Assembly: GCF_947179165.1 (NCBI RefSeq)
Contig: NC_077243.1
Span: forward strand, 7,434,001 to 7,498,000
Direction of reading: 5' to 3'
Length of the DNA stretch: 64,000 bases
DNA from: Solanum dulcamara
Lineage: Eukaryota; Streptophyta; Magnoliopsida; Solanales; Solanaceae
Position numbers and translations under genes: made by a program. The notes below the pieces were generated by a model. The model ran no database searches. It was not told the DNA's origin and saw only the letters and a program-made list of their open reading frames with translations. This document shows positions 45,969-57,874 of this stretch, piece after piece (the stretch's first letter is position 1; every line of letters starts with the position of its first letter).

Positions 45969-48038
45969 ATATTTATTTACTGTAAAAGTTTTTAGCTTAT
46001 TGATGAGTTAGTTTACATTGGTGATATTACATTCACCTATATACATACATAATTTGGATTTGTAATATTATATTTACCTTTGACTATTACATTTATAATG
46101 CTAGGGAAATCTCAAAATTATACGATAATATATGGAATTTTAGTTGGCCAGGTTGATGAGATGTTCAGATTTTTTATTGTCATTAGTGGACGAATTCTAA
46201 ATATTTTCCTTGTCATTATACAACGAAAAAACTTTGACATACGAAATAAACTAAGAGAAATAGAAGGAGAAATCGATGTTCACCCGTCAGTAAAAGTATT
46301 TTGAAATGATGAAGGATGATCCTATATTTCGACACATTTATTTCAGCATTTCTAAAATTCCAGAAAGAATAATTACATGCCGATATTGTGCAGACATTTA
46401 CGATGTTTGTTGGTAAGATTATCAAACAGTTGTTGCTACGTCGGTGACTATATTTACTAGAGTAAATACTATTTTCAGCATTTTAATTTATTTAATCTAT
46501 TTTTCTTTTTAACATGTCATTTTTTCATGACATATTTAAAATCACAAAATTAAAGAATATTTTATTACATTTGAGATATATTTATACTTTAATATCACAA
46601 AATTCAAAAAAAAAATTATTTTTTTAAATTTTGTGTCAAGTCAAAATAAATCAAATAAATTGAAATGCGAGAATAAACTACATTAACGACATTATTTATC
46701 CTGTTTAATCTATAGTGTTTGTATGTTTTATGTGAGTAAATTTCATGATTCTGAAAGAAATTAAAAAAAAAAAAACTCATTCGTAATGAAAAAGGAAAAG
46801 AGTTGATGAAAATCACTCCGTTTAAAATCCAATTTGTTTTGAATTTGTATTCCAAAAAAGTCATACAAGATGCTTATACTTGGAAAAGAAAAATACAACA
46901 ATTAATTGGAATTTATGAGTACATAAAGTCCAGTTGTGTTTGGGTTGGAAAAGAATGTCGTTTTTTGTAATTTTAATTTCAAAAATCAAATTCATATTGT
47001 ATGACATTTTTGAAATACAAAAAAACAAATTGGAGTGATTCTGATGAGTGAAAGTTTGCCACGTGTGGTTGGAAAGAGGTGATTGGGCCCATGATTAGTG
47101 ATGGAAGTGAGCCCAGCACTTGTTTATAGGTTCCAAAGAGCCGAAAGACACGGGACTAATTGGCGGCCCACCTCGATGCCCGAGCCCGATTAACGTAACG
47201 TCCCCTTCTAGTACAGGCCCCCTCCCTTACGTTTCATGTTTCCTACCTAGTACTCTACTTTAATTGCGCCTTACTTTCTATACTCACAAGTTACATGGAT
47301 GTCATTAACTAATTTTAGTAAATATTTTTTTATTTTTAATCAGATATAGTCTTTGTTAGAAAATACTATATCTTTTACTATGAGATTTTTCAGTGTGAAT
47401 CAGAGTACATCAGATGAAAAATCAAAAAAAATCACATCGACATATTCATTTTTATTTGTCCATTATTTCAAAATTAAATTTTTACTTATACTTATGATAT
47501 ACCTTCTACGTTTAGGGCTTTAGACCTTCCACTTAATGACCAGACCACTGATGTATTGTGTTGCATAATCATGCGTAAAAAAAATTGAGAGACTTGTAGT
47601 GTTAACGTGTTAGGAAAGGAAGAAGAGAAAATACTTTTTATTTCTCTTAAAAGATAAATATACAATGAAAAAAAACATGTTTCTTTATAAGGAAAAATTG
47701 ACTTGATTCAATTATAATAGACATAATAAAATCATTGTATTGCTTACTCATATATGGTAAAATAAATATAATGTCAAGTGATTGAACAAGTAAAATAAAA
47801 GTAACAGAGTAATTCACAAGTAGTAATATTTATTTCAGAAAAACAATAAAACTGCGCATTCCGGGCCCCTTTTCCTAACTTACAAATTACAAGTAACGCT
47901 AGGTAGAAGAAAAAAAGAAATATTGAGGAGATGTTGCATCACGTGCCACCGCCCCCTCTTTATTCAGGAGTTTCACTACGCGGAGGCAACATGGACACCA
48001 CCCCATTCACTTTAAATTTCATTCATTCATAATTCTTC

Positions 48039-48046
48039 TATATAAA
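48039..48046 (+). promoter_or_regulatory. TATA box of the RGP gene
   Basis: CTATATAAAC lies 60 bp before the start codon, with a pyrimidine-rich 'ctctttctctatttaca' just after it where transcription would begin. This gives a short 5' UTR of about 30-35 bases. The position is inferred from spacing. Confidence 0.6.
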
Positions 48047-48104
48047 CTCTTTCTCTATTTACACAATCTTCACAAACGCTCCAATTTAATTATTCTACAC
48101 AAAA

Positions 48105-50078
48105 ATGGCAAAGGCTTCTGCTTCAACTCCTCTTTTGAAAGATGAACTTGACATAGTGATTCCCACTATCAGAAACCTTGATTTCTTGGAGATGTGGAGG
48201 CCTTTTTTCCAGCCTTACCATATTATCATTGTTCAAGATGGTGACCCTTCAAAGGTCATTAAGGTCCCTGAAGGCTTTGATTACGAGCTCTATAATCGTA
48301 ACGATATAAACAAAATTTTGGGTCCTAAGGCTTCTTGCATCTCTTTCAAGGATTCTGCTTGCCGTTGCTTTGGTTATATGGTCTCTAAGAAGAAGTACAT
48401 ATACACCATTGACGACGATTGCTTTGTAAGATTACCCTTTCTTTTTAATTGTTTTAACTACATATATAATTTTCTTTTCTTTGGATTTGCTACTCCTGTT
48501 TTTTCGGCACTAAACTCGAGATCTGCTAACCTATTTAATTAAGAGATATTGATATTTATTACTATTCGCTTAATGTTAATACTGGATCTATTTTGAAGTC
48601 TTAATTATGTGTTTATCTAAGTGCATTATAGTAAATTGCCGATTCCTGGGTATCCGGATTTGAAAGTTATCTTGCTTACATTTAGGCTTGTTTTGGTTTG
48701 GCTCCCGAGATTAATTATTCCTGATTGTTACTCAATGTAGTACAAAAATAACACTACAATACTCTGGTAAATTTAATTTCGAAATTAGTTACTCTGGTAA
48801 GAAAATGATCTGTTGTAATTTTAATGGAAGAAAATGGCCTTACAAATATCTAATATGGCAGTGATCTCAATGTTTATGAGGTGTTTATGGATGTAATTCG
48901 CAATTGCAGGTAGCTAAAGATCCAACTGGCAAGGAAATTAATGCGCTTGAACAACATATTAAGAATTTGTTGTCCCCATCAAGTCCATTTTTCTTCAATA
49001 CCTTGTATGATCCCTACAGAGAAGGCGCGGATTTTGTCCGTGGGTACCCATTCAGTCTCCGTGAAGGTGTACCAACTGCAATTTCACATGGTCTTTGGCT
49101 TAACATCCCTGATTATGATGCACCTACCCAGCTTGTCAAGCCTCTTGAAAGGAACACCAGGTAGCAACGTTGTCCTGCTATAGATAGTTATTATCTTATC
49201 TCCTTAATGCGGTCCCTAAAGTTGCGTTGTTGTCATTTTTAGGTATGTTGATGCTGTTATGACGATCCCAAAGGGTACCCTCTTCCCCATGTGTGGCATG
49301 AACTTGGCATTCGACCGTGAGTTGATTGGCCCTGCTATGTACTTTGGACTCATGGGCGATGGACAGCCTATTGGACGCTACGACGACATGTGGGCTGGCT
49401 GGTGTACCAAGGTATTATACTACTTAGAGGCAGATCCATGATTTAGTACTTCCTCCGTTTCAAAAAGAATGTCTTCCTTTCCTTTTTAATCTGTTTCAAA
49501 AAGAATGACTTCTTTCCTTGACATGTTTAAGGCTACAAGATTAAAGGATATTTTGGTACATTTGACATAACTTTAATTTAGGACAAGATGGATAAGTCTT
49601 TTTTGTTTTTTCAAAAGTCTGTGTCAAGTCAAACTAAGTCATTCTTTTTTAAACGGAGGGACTAATTTGTTTACACATACATTCTACGTTCTGTGCCTGC
49701 CTCTAATACCTCATTTTTGTCTGGTATGGTTTTGTATAGGTGATATGTGATCACTTAGGATTGGGAGTGAAGACAGGTCTTCCATACATTTGGCACAGCA
49801 AGGCCAGCAATCCATTTGTGAACCTCAAGAAAGAATATAAGGGTATTTACTGGCAAGAGGAGCTGATCCCATTCTTCCAATCTGTTGCCCTTCCAAAGGA
49901 CTGCACCTCTGTCCAAAAATGTTACCTAGAACTCTCCAAACAAGTGAAAGCAAAGCTTGGCAAGGTGGATGATTACTTTAACAAGCTGGCTGATGCAATG
50001 ATTACATGGATTGAAGCATGGGACGAGCTCAATCCATCGGCAGCTGCTTCCAAATTACCTAATGGTAGCTCAAAATAG
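48105..50078 (+). CDS. RGP: UDP-arabinopyranose mutase (reversibly glycosylated polypeptide)
   Basis: Four exons: 48105-48425, 48910-49160, 49243-49411 and 49740-50078, 1080 bp or 359 residues, the normal length. The enzyme interconverts UDP-arabinopyranose and UDP-arabinofuranose on the cytosolic face of the Golgi, supplying arabinose for pectin, arabinoxylan and glycoproteins. Conserved segments are [20 protein letters not shown] at the N-terminus, the acidic metal-binding [26 protein letters not shown] with the arginine that is reversibly glycosylated in the family, and [20 protein letters not shown] with [31 protein letters not shown] follows. The C-terminus ([15 protein letters not shown]) is variable as expected. 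Intron 3 carries a Stowaway MITE. Which RGP paralogue (1 or 2) it matches cannot be told by eye. Confidence 0.96.
49449..49662. mobile_element. Stowaway-like MITE in RGP intron 3
   Basis: CTTCCTCCGTTTCAAAAAGA at the left pairs with CATTCTTTTTTAAACGGAGG at the right. TA on both sides (49447-49448, 49663-49664). It starts 37 bp after the exon 3 donor and leaves both splice sites intact. Confidence 0.85.
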
Positions 50079-52086
50079 ACAAAACGATCATCATTTTCTT
50101 GGTTCTAGTTTTTTTTTTAACATTTTATTTTGCATTAAGGAGGTTGTTAAGTCTTGTTATGTCATGAGAGTTGAGGACAATATCTATGCGACATGCCATT
50201 TAATTAATCAAAACCATTACAACTTTTTTGACCTGCCCGCAGCCGGCTGTTATTGTATTTTAGAAGCATATTCCTTAACAAGTTGTCTTTACTTTTTTGT
50301 TCCCTCAAAATTTCCAAAATGTTTGGCATAGAACTAACTTTATGAGTGGACAAGTCAAAAGAGAAGACAGGTTGGCCTAAGAAAAATCATCACATTGGGA
50401 CGCCTAATTAATTGCATAGGCAATCAAAATAGCAACATTGTTGAAACAGTAAAAGGATGTAGACGCTTTACTAAGAAATAGACTTGTAATAGTTGGTTAT
50501 AATCAGGAAGATGCCTTTTTTTACCATCACCAACTGGATAGCAAAACCGGATGAAAAATAGGGATATTTTTAAGCTGATTAAAATATTGAGACTATAAAG
50601 AAGATTATGTTTTTTTACAAAATAAATGTTTGTTAATTCCATAAGATGAGAATTAACATTGACTCGTTTGTTAAATAAAAAAAGGGTAACGCCATTGCCG
50701 GGGATTGAACCCATACTTACCACTATACTACAACGACTTGGTTGTTAATTTTCCCCTATGTATTTATTAATGAAGCAATAGAGGTTAACAGCGTGACAAG
50801 CGGGAATACTTACATGAGATGGTTAACGGCATTTCGGCACAAAGAAGCTTTGCATCCTATATGGTTTTAATTTACATTCTCAAAGTATAGAATAATACCA
50901 AAACATATAAACATGGGAGGTTGTCAGCAGGTATGCATGCAGCGCCCCGACTGAAAGGATTATGGGGAAAAACCGAATATAAAGGAGGGCTGCAGCAGAC
51001 TATCTGCCTGCAGTTCATCATTTGGAGATCAAACCATACAACAGTGACTTCAACTCAAAATATAGTGAATCAGATAGAAGAAATCGATTCTCTGATCCTT
51101 TAAAATATTGCTATCATACAATTAATGTTACCAGAACTTACTAGCTCAAAGCTGATCAGCAAAATTCACACCTTTTCCCTCAAGATGCTATAACCTTCCA
51201 GAACTTCATGCATTCTTTCTAATGACTAAAAGCGTTGTTCATGAAATACTTGAGCAACTATATATTCTATAACAAAGGAACGAAAAGGGTGGATATTCAG
51301 TACACAGATTAACTCAGGCTACCAAGTCATGATTATTTTTGTTAATTGTTCAAGAGAGAGGAAAAACATTATTATTGAATGAGACAGTACAATAAGGAGC
51401 AGTTGTCACTCAGTATAAAAATGAGAGGGCAAAAGAAACAAAAAAAAAAAAAAAAAAAGACCCGAACATCAAGATTCCAAACACTTGCTCCCTGATGCTC
51501 CCACCAAATGTAAACTGAGAAGGCTGTCTGCTTCTTGTCTGAGTTGCTGTACATTTCAGCTGTTAAGCGCCCACCAATTTTGACAATAATCCAGATATTC
51601 GCATCTGCAAACATCAAGTCTAATTTAGGGCAAGAAGGGCAACATAACAAGGCAAGATTACTTCATGCAATTTGATCATAAGCTGCATTGTTACAAAATC
51701 ATACAGGCCTCCTGATTTTGCATAAAAGATAAGCATCTTTATGGAACATCCACTACTAAGATAGGATCAGACATTATTGGAAGTTGACAATAAGAAATTA
51801 ACCTGACATCTTCAGGGTCCAGCTTCAGAAGGTAACATGGAGGAGCATATGTATTGGGAAATCCCAACAAATGTGAAAAATAAGTGTAGGTGAAAATCTA
51901 AGAATGTGATAGCCTGAGAAGAAAGTAATTTTTGATCCAGTTTACGAACACATATGCCGAAACAACAGCAAGGCTAATAATTATTGAAGCTAAAAGAAGA
52001 AAGGATCTTTCTGTAATCACCAAAATGAAACATGTGATAGAGTTAAGTAAAACACTGATAGTGATACAGCACATTTTTCTACCTGC
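50079..52086. other. Intergenic DNA between RGP and SPL6
   Basis: The first 300 bp hold the RGP 3' UTR and the last few hundred the SPL6 3' UTR. A tRNA-Asp relic is at 50690. A run of about 20 A residues lies at 51440-51460. No other gene is seen. Confidence 0.5.
50690..50737 (-). pseudogene. tRNA-Asp relic lacking the anticodon arm
   Basis: Read on the minus strand, the first 25 bases (GTCGTTGTAGTATAGTGGTA + AGTAT) equal the 5' half of plant tRNA-Asp(GTC). The next 23 (GGGTTCAATCCCCGGCAATG + GCG) equal its T-arm and acceptor end with one or two changes. About 24 bases with the anticodon stem-loop and variable loop are missing. Acceptor stem, A box (TAGTATAGTGG) and B box (GGTTCAATCC) are kept. 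A run of T follows on the minus strand (50686-50680), as in a polymerase III terminator. It cannot act as a normal tRNA. Confidence 0.85.
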
Positions 52087-55000
52087 TCAAGTGATTCTGA
52101 GACCGGGGGAAGCATTGCTGTCCTGCTTCACTTGCATGGAAAACCTTTGATGCTCCACACGCTGAAGCTGTGATGACAACAGGAGCAAATCAATAGTAGG
52201 TCCATCTTCACAAGAAAGTTGATTCTTGGGGTTCACCAAATCTGATCCTTGAATGATGCGATTGATACCACAAGTGTTGCTAGGAAATAATATCTGGTCC
52301 AGTCCACCTTCTGCAGAATTGACCCCAGATGAATTGAATGTATTGGACATCCTACCTGCTGAAGCCTGAGGACCAAGTCCCAGATCATTTTTAGATGCTT
52401 GAGTCACATTATAATTGTTGCTTGGTTGAATCAGGGGGCGAGAGGAGGAAAAAACAGTAGAATGATTTGACGAGCCCTGTGATTGAGATGACAGAAGAGA
52501 GAGAGCATTGCTGGAGTTTGATAACCCTGATAGCCCCTGAATGGTGGAAGATGTGTCCAAAGCATGCAAGACTTCAGATCCAGTCGAGGTGGTGTGGAAC
52601 AGAGAAGGGGAAACAAAATCTGATCCTCGCATATCATGCAGAGATGAGTTACTACTCTCGTTAAATCTGCTTCTTGTTACAGCAGGTAGTCCATCATGGA
52701 GAGAAAAACACCCTTTCTTGGCATGATACGATGTGAAATGAGATTTTGGTTGTAACTGTCCATTTGTAAAGGGCGTGGCAAGTTGAGGACTATAATCAAC
52801 ACCATCTTCAACTTTTACATTCTTATACCAGTCATTCATCTCATATTTAGGCTGATGCAGAAAGCGGCTGCCAAGTATGTCTTGGCACGCAAATGAAGAC
52901 GTTGCAAAAGAAGTTCCACGAAATCTGGTACCTGTCAAACCCTGGACTGTGTTATGATACCGTACAGATGAATTTTAATTTTTTAAAAATAAATTCACAC
53001 AATAGGAAACCCCCGAAGCCTTGTAGTCCAGAATACACTTAATAGAACTTGAATTCAACATGCCAAACGAGAATAATATGAAAGGATTATAAACTTACGC
53101 TAGTAAAAAAAATTGAGCATACCTGTTTTTGATAAGTTAAAAAGTAAAGCATATCTTAATATGAAATTGGTTAAATATGCTCTAAAATTTAGCTCGTTAA
53201 AAGATTTGTGGTACCTAAATGTTGGCAATTCAATAACAATTCGTTCTTTCAGGCAACATGAAACAGGAGATTTATAAAGCCAATTCCAACTATTTGGAAT
53301 TGAGGCATAGTTGATTGATTGAGAAGTATTATTCATAGTATGTGAATAAACATAAATTCTGAAGTTTATAACAATAATTCAAATGTATTCACTATTAAGA
53401 ATTTTCAAATATTATTTGTTCAAAGAAAGTTTCTACAAATTGTTACATACACAAAAATGGCATTGTTTTTCTTAAAACAATTAATGCTACATACATTCAT
53501 ATAGAGTTTGACATTTGTCATTCTCAAAACCTTCTTAATACTATCTTCCACATAAAATTCATGATATATGGCAATAATGAGATGAAGCAAATTTATACTA
53601 TTTGATGTACAATAACCACAACACCCTATTATTCCGATGAAGAGAAGAACCTATGATTAGCTTTTTGGGAAATTTCCAAAACTATGCATCAATCCCAAGC
53701 TTGTTGGAATCAAATATATGAATCCTCATTATTATAAATGCTCTAGTTAGGTCCATAATATTTCAATACTTCGTACTCAAGGATTACCTAACACCGGGAA
53801 TTTCTAATAATCTCTAGTGGTTATCTCTCTTATGAAATAAGAATCTTCTAGTAAGCATTACTCTTCTAGTTGGTATCACCTAGAAGGTTCTTATGAAGAG
53901 AAGAACCTATGATTAGCTTTTTGGGAAATTTCCAAAACTATGCATCAATCCCAAGCTTGTTGGAATCAAATATATGAATCCTCATTATTATAAATGCTCT
54001 AGTTAGGTCCATAATATTTCAATACTTCGTACTCAAGGATTACCTAACACCGGGAATTTCTAATAATCTCTAGTGGTTATCTCTCTTATGAAATAAGAAT
54101 CTTCTAGTAAGCATTATTCTTCTAGTTGGTATCACCTATACAGATTTTCAACATCCATTATTTTCTATCTTTTGCTAGATTTGCATGGATAAGTTCATAG
54201 GAAGATATTCTAAATCTTTTGAGTTAACTTCTTTTCATGTGATTTTAGTTCTACTTTTCCTCTTGTAACACCTTCAGTATCATGTTTTCATACCTAAAAA
54301 AAGTGCATCTGGAGGCCTACATAACACGTGGAAAAACCATCTCAAACAACAATCTCTAATTTTATTCTCTATATCGTGCTACTTGCACCTTCTAACATAT
54401 GTGACTACACATCCATCTTAACATTCGCGTCTCTGGGACGTTGATTTTGTAGATAATTTTAGAGACTTGCATACACTCTCATACAGCATTGTTGGCCTTA
54501 CCGTTGTTCTGTAAAACTTGCCTTTCACTTTGTTAAGTATCTTCCAATCACATAACACTTTAATCTTATGTGTGATATCGTCCTTCATCATTCTATTTTC
54601 ATGAAACATTGATCCCAAATATCTAAATTGTCTACGTTTGTATAAGTTCACTACATCATGAAATCTAAATCAAATTTATTGAGAAAGAGGAGAGGGATGA
54701 AGAGTCCGCTGATGGGGACGCAGTGGATGAGCGAGACACGGATGATGAAGACGGAGAAGATGGAATTGCCCTATTTTATTATGGCTGAATTTTTATCTTA
54801 ATTCCAGTGAATTATCCTGAAGATTTTAAGAAAAAATCCTATCGAAAGAACCTATCCTTACAGGAATTGATAGGTCAAGCAACAATAAGCACACCTCTTT
54901 AGATTTGATTTACTTGGAACACAAATATTCAATTTTTTGTTTGGAATAGTATTACTACAACAGGATATTTGCGTGCTTGGAAAATGCCTTTTCCCTGCAT

Positions 55001-57058
55001 TAAAATAAGCAAGACAACAATCTATAAGGTTGCAGAATTTCAAGGACTAACTCATCTTGTGCAAACAAATCGAGATTCTTGACTTTTATAACCATCAAAT
55101 CACAAGATTGGAACCCTCTAATTGAATAATTACAATAGTGGCTGGAAGACATCCTTTTAAAAGATGTTTCCCTCTTCTGTACTACAATTATGGAACATGA
55201 TGGCATGAGGCTACCATCGACGAAAGTAGGACTAAGGGTAGATGGGGTCTTAAATTTGAGGAGGAATTTTAATTTTAAGCTCAGCTACAGAAGAAAAGTT
55301 GAGGGAACCGAGAGCTATCTTCAAAACCAAATACTTCGATTTGGAAAGTAGAAAAGGATGACTGTTTCTTTTAAGTCTTGTCAGAGTGTTCTATTTAGAA
55401 CTAGCAGAAGGAATCATTGACCTTGAGAATTTAGTAAACACAAGGCACCACCAAAAGTGGTATGTTTCAGTTGAATTGCTTAGCACAAATTAAGTTTTAC
55501 TGAAGAAAAACCACATGAATTGGGGATCTTTACTTGCAGTTGGTTATTAATGTGTGAAAACAGTGGGAGCCCCATGTTTCTGCATTGCTCTGTATCCTGA
55601 CAGACTGGTGTATGTTTATCGGAGGATGAAAAAGCAGATGAAAGTTCTGCAGGTACTACTCCTATGTTAATAGTATGGAATGTGGGGAAGGGAATTTCAG
55701 ATGAGAGTAGTGATACAAATCCTAGATGTCTATAGTCCTTGGCTTTGTGGTGTAACATGAAAAATGTAGATCATTTCGATACCTTGCTTTACATGATTGA
55801 TTCCCTGCAATATAGATAGGAGATCTAGTCTTTCAATCATGGACAGATTTCAGCACCCTCTAGGTGCTGTTTTTGGCGATAAAATGTACTAATAGAACAT
55901 GGATTACAGGAAATAGTCTAGAAAATTAGTTTTCATGCATCTTAGTGAGTTTCTTATTAGAGATTGAAACTATAATATGCAAAATTAAGAACTACTTTTA
56001 TGAAGCAAATGACTGAATCAGCCTGAGCGCGTACCAGTATGGGGGGGCTTCCTTCGGCGCTCATTATGACCTGCAAGACGTTTCCTGCAGCTCCGTTTGC
56101 CATCATCAAACTCAGCCAGTAGATGGAACCTACAAGTAAAAGTAGCAAGACTGATTTACATGAACTGCAAAGAATAGAACATATTTTACTGCAACAAAAC
56201 AAGAAAGATAACAGCTGGCTTTTATAAGACTTGCAAATAAAATTGATATGATCAATCAAATTACTCACTAAGGATGAAAGAGTATGCTCTAACATAGTTC
56301 ATAAATTTGAGACACAAGTAAAATTAAAATGGATCTGAACAAATATTTTCGAGCTAATATTGATTGATTGCGCTTGCAATATGATTTTAGCTAATAGAAA
56401 ATGTTTACAAATTGAGAATTATGCCTTTGGAGACACAATAGTACCTGCTACATTGCTGACAAAACCTCTGCTCGATGCCATTTACGATAACTTTAGCAGT
56501 CTTTGAGTGAACCTCACACACTTTATGCCTCTTATGATAGTCCTTACAGGAGCTGAGATCCTTTCCACAACCTTGAACTTGGCAAAATGGTTTGTGGGAG
56601 TTCACACCTCCTGCTCTCATTCTCTTAGCCGGAACAATTGACTCAGCAGAAGTGGAACTGGACAAACTCTTAGTAGATTTGTAAATACTTGCATTTACAT
56701 GATGATCAGGAAATCTTCCAAGCTTCAAATCTATCAGTGATGAGTCTCTTGAAATTGAGTCCACAGCTGAGCTTGATAGTTTAGAACTAGATTTATCTTC
56801 CCCAGGAAATGAACCGAAAATACTAGCACCACCATGCTTAGTACTAGTAAAACCATCTCTCATTTGGTCACAGAAGATGGGTTTTCTCATCAGATTTGGA
56901 GAACCCAATTCATGAAATCCTTGATTATCAGTTGAACACATTCCATAGCTACTTGGGGTCTTCAATTCCCAACCCATAACTCCATTTTTCAGTCTCCCCA
57001 TTCCATCTTCCTCTGATACAAAACCCTTCCCCCCTGAGAAATAGCTCCATGACTCCAT
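52087..57058 (-). CDS. SPL6: SPL6-like SBP-box transcription factor
   Basis: Three exons: 57058-56445, 56129-56035 and 52931-52087, 1554 bp or 517 residues. SBP proteins bind GTAC cores and control phase change; SPL6 in Arabidopsis also supports immunity through the NLR receptor RPS4. The SBP domain spans the exon 1-2 junction: [36 protein letters not shown], then [20 protein letters not shown] and HNERRRKP, with the eight Cys/His zinc ligands and the basic nuclear signal. The start MESWSY is typical of SPL6; an upstream in-frame stretch begins with TTG only. The end has [19 protein letters not shown] as in SPL6. Exon 3 carries a miR156 site. Intron 2 (3.1 kb) contains a tandem duplication and a LINE scrap. 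Confidence 0.92.
52489..52508 (-). promoter_or_regulatory. miR156 target site in SPL6 exon 3
   Basis: The transcript reads ATGCTCTCTCTCTTCTGTCA, encoding NALSLLSS. This is the standard miR156/157 site of SPL genes except for A in place of the first G. It implies post-transcriptional repression in juvenile tissue. Confidence 0.93.
53638..54137. repeat. Near-perfect 255-bp tandem duplication in SPL6 intron 2
   Basis: The unit starting 'tgaagagaagaacctatgat' at 53638 starts again at 53893 and runs in parallel to 'ggtatcaccta' (53882 and 54137). By eye only one difference is seen (gcattactc versus gcattattc), so the duplication is young or homogenised. Confidence 0.92.
54418..54651 (-). mobile_element. 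RTE-type LINE reverse-transcriptase fragment
   Basis: The minus frame reads [20 protein letters not shown], then [20 protein letters not shown]. These are the segments just upstream of the tail seen in the LINE piece at 7.9 kb. An inner part is deleted and no 3' tail is attached. It lies sense to SPL6 within intron 2. Confidence 0.75.
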
Positions 57059-57782
57059 TTCCCCTCTTGGCTTAAATTCTACAATTTCAAAGGCTGCTTT
57101 ACTCTTCCTCCATAACACCAAGCAGATAATTTCTTCCCCAAAATAGTAAAGAAGTTCGTAAATCAGGAAAAAACCCAGTCAATGAAAAAAAAGGACAAGT
57201 GAGAAGAAGTCCAAAATAAGTGTTTGCAATCAAGAAGCACTCAAGAAGGAAGTAGACAAGTTAAATACTTGCCTCCTTAGTGGAAGCAAAGGTGGAGGTA
57301 TTATCAAGAAAAAGTAGTACAGTTGGGTGAATGCAAAAAAGAAGTGGTCCAACTCAAATACTAAAAAAAATACAAAATGTAAAAAGCTGCCAAAATGACA
57401 GGAAAGAGAGGGAGGGGGTGGTTTAGGAAAGGAGAGAAAGTGAAGTGCAGGGATGTGGATTATTAAGTAGTAGTAGTACCACAAAGATTTATAAAAGTGT
57501 TGTGTTTTGTTAAAATAGAGAAATGGAGTTTATGATGAAGACACTACACATATGTATTCATTCACATGGGGGCAGTGCCACTAAATTTTGGGGTTACCAT
57601 TAGCTCCATTGAATAGTTTATAGCTTCTCTCCCTCTTTTCTTCATTGTTACAGATAGAATGAGAGCCCCCACTTCCTCCTAACTTTCCTTTGCCACTAGC
57701 TAAATTGCTATCCACACATTTTTTTCTTCCTTTTACAGTACAGTATAAACAAAATATAACAATTATAGTCATTTGTCAAAAC

Positions 57783-57874
57783 AACAACAACAACAAGCCC
57801 AGTATAATTCCATCATGTGGAATCTAGAGAAGATAGAGTCTACACAGACCTAATCCCACCTTGAAAGGTAGGAC
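57783..57874 (-). mobile_element. Short retroposed 3' end of RTE LINE/TS-type SINE
   Basis: A 92-bp insert reads on the minus strand toward 'tgatggaattatactgggc' and ends in five TTG repeats, like the LINE end at 8936. A perfect 16-bp duplication, AGTCATTTGTCAAAAC, flanks it (57767-57782 and 57875-57890). It sits 700 bp upstream of the SPL6 start codon. It is either a strongly 5'-truncated RTE LINE or a SINE with the same tail. Confidence 0.85.

Larger units (their letters stand above)
43509..48104. other. Intergenic DNA rich in duplications and MITEs
   Basis: No intact gene is visible. The stretch includes a duplicated block, two Stowaway MITEs, an exon-like island and a COBRA intron scrap, all listed separately. 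46.0-47.0 kb is plain AT-rich DNA. 47.0-47.25 kb is GC-richer with no recognised frame. The last 150 bp are the RGP promoter and 5' UTR. Confidence 0.5.

Noticed and set aside
46080..46304. Plus-strand open frame of 74 residues
   Set aside because: Hydrophobic, AT-driven composition and no family recognised; not supported as a gene.
55480..55758. Minus-strand open frame of 92 residues in SPL6 intron 2
   Set aside because: SPL6 exon 2 joins exon 3 (52931) in phase without it, and the frame has no similarity to the SPL family that I can see. It could at most be an alternative exon.
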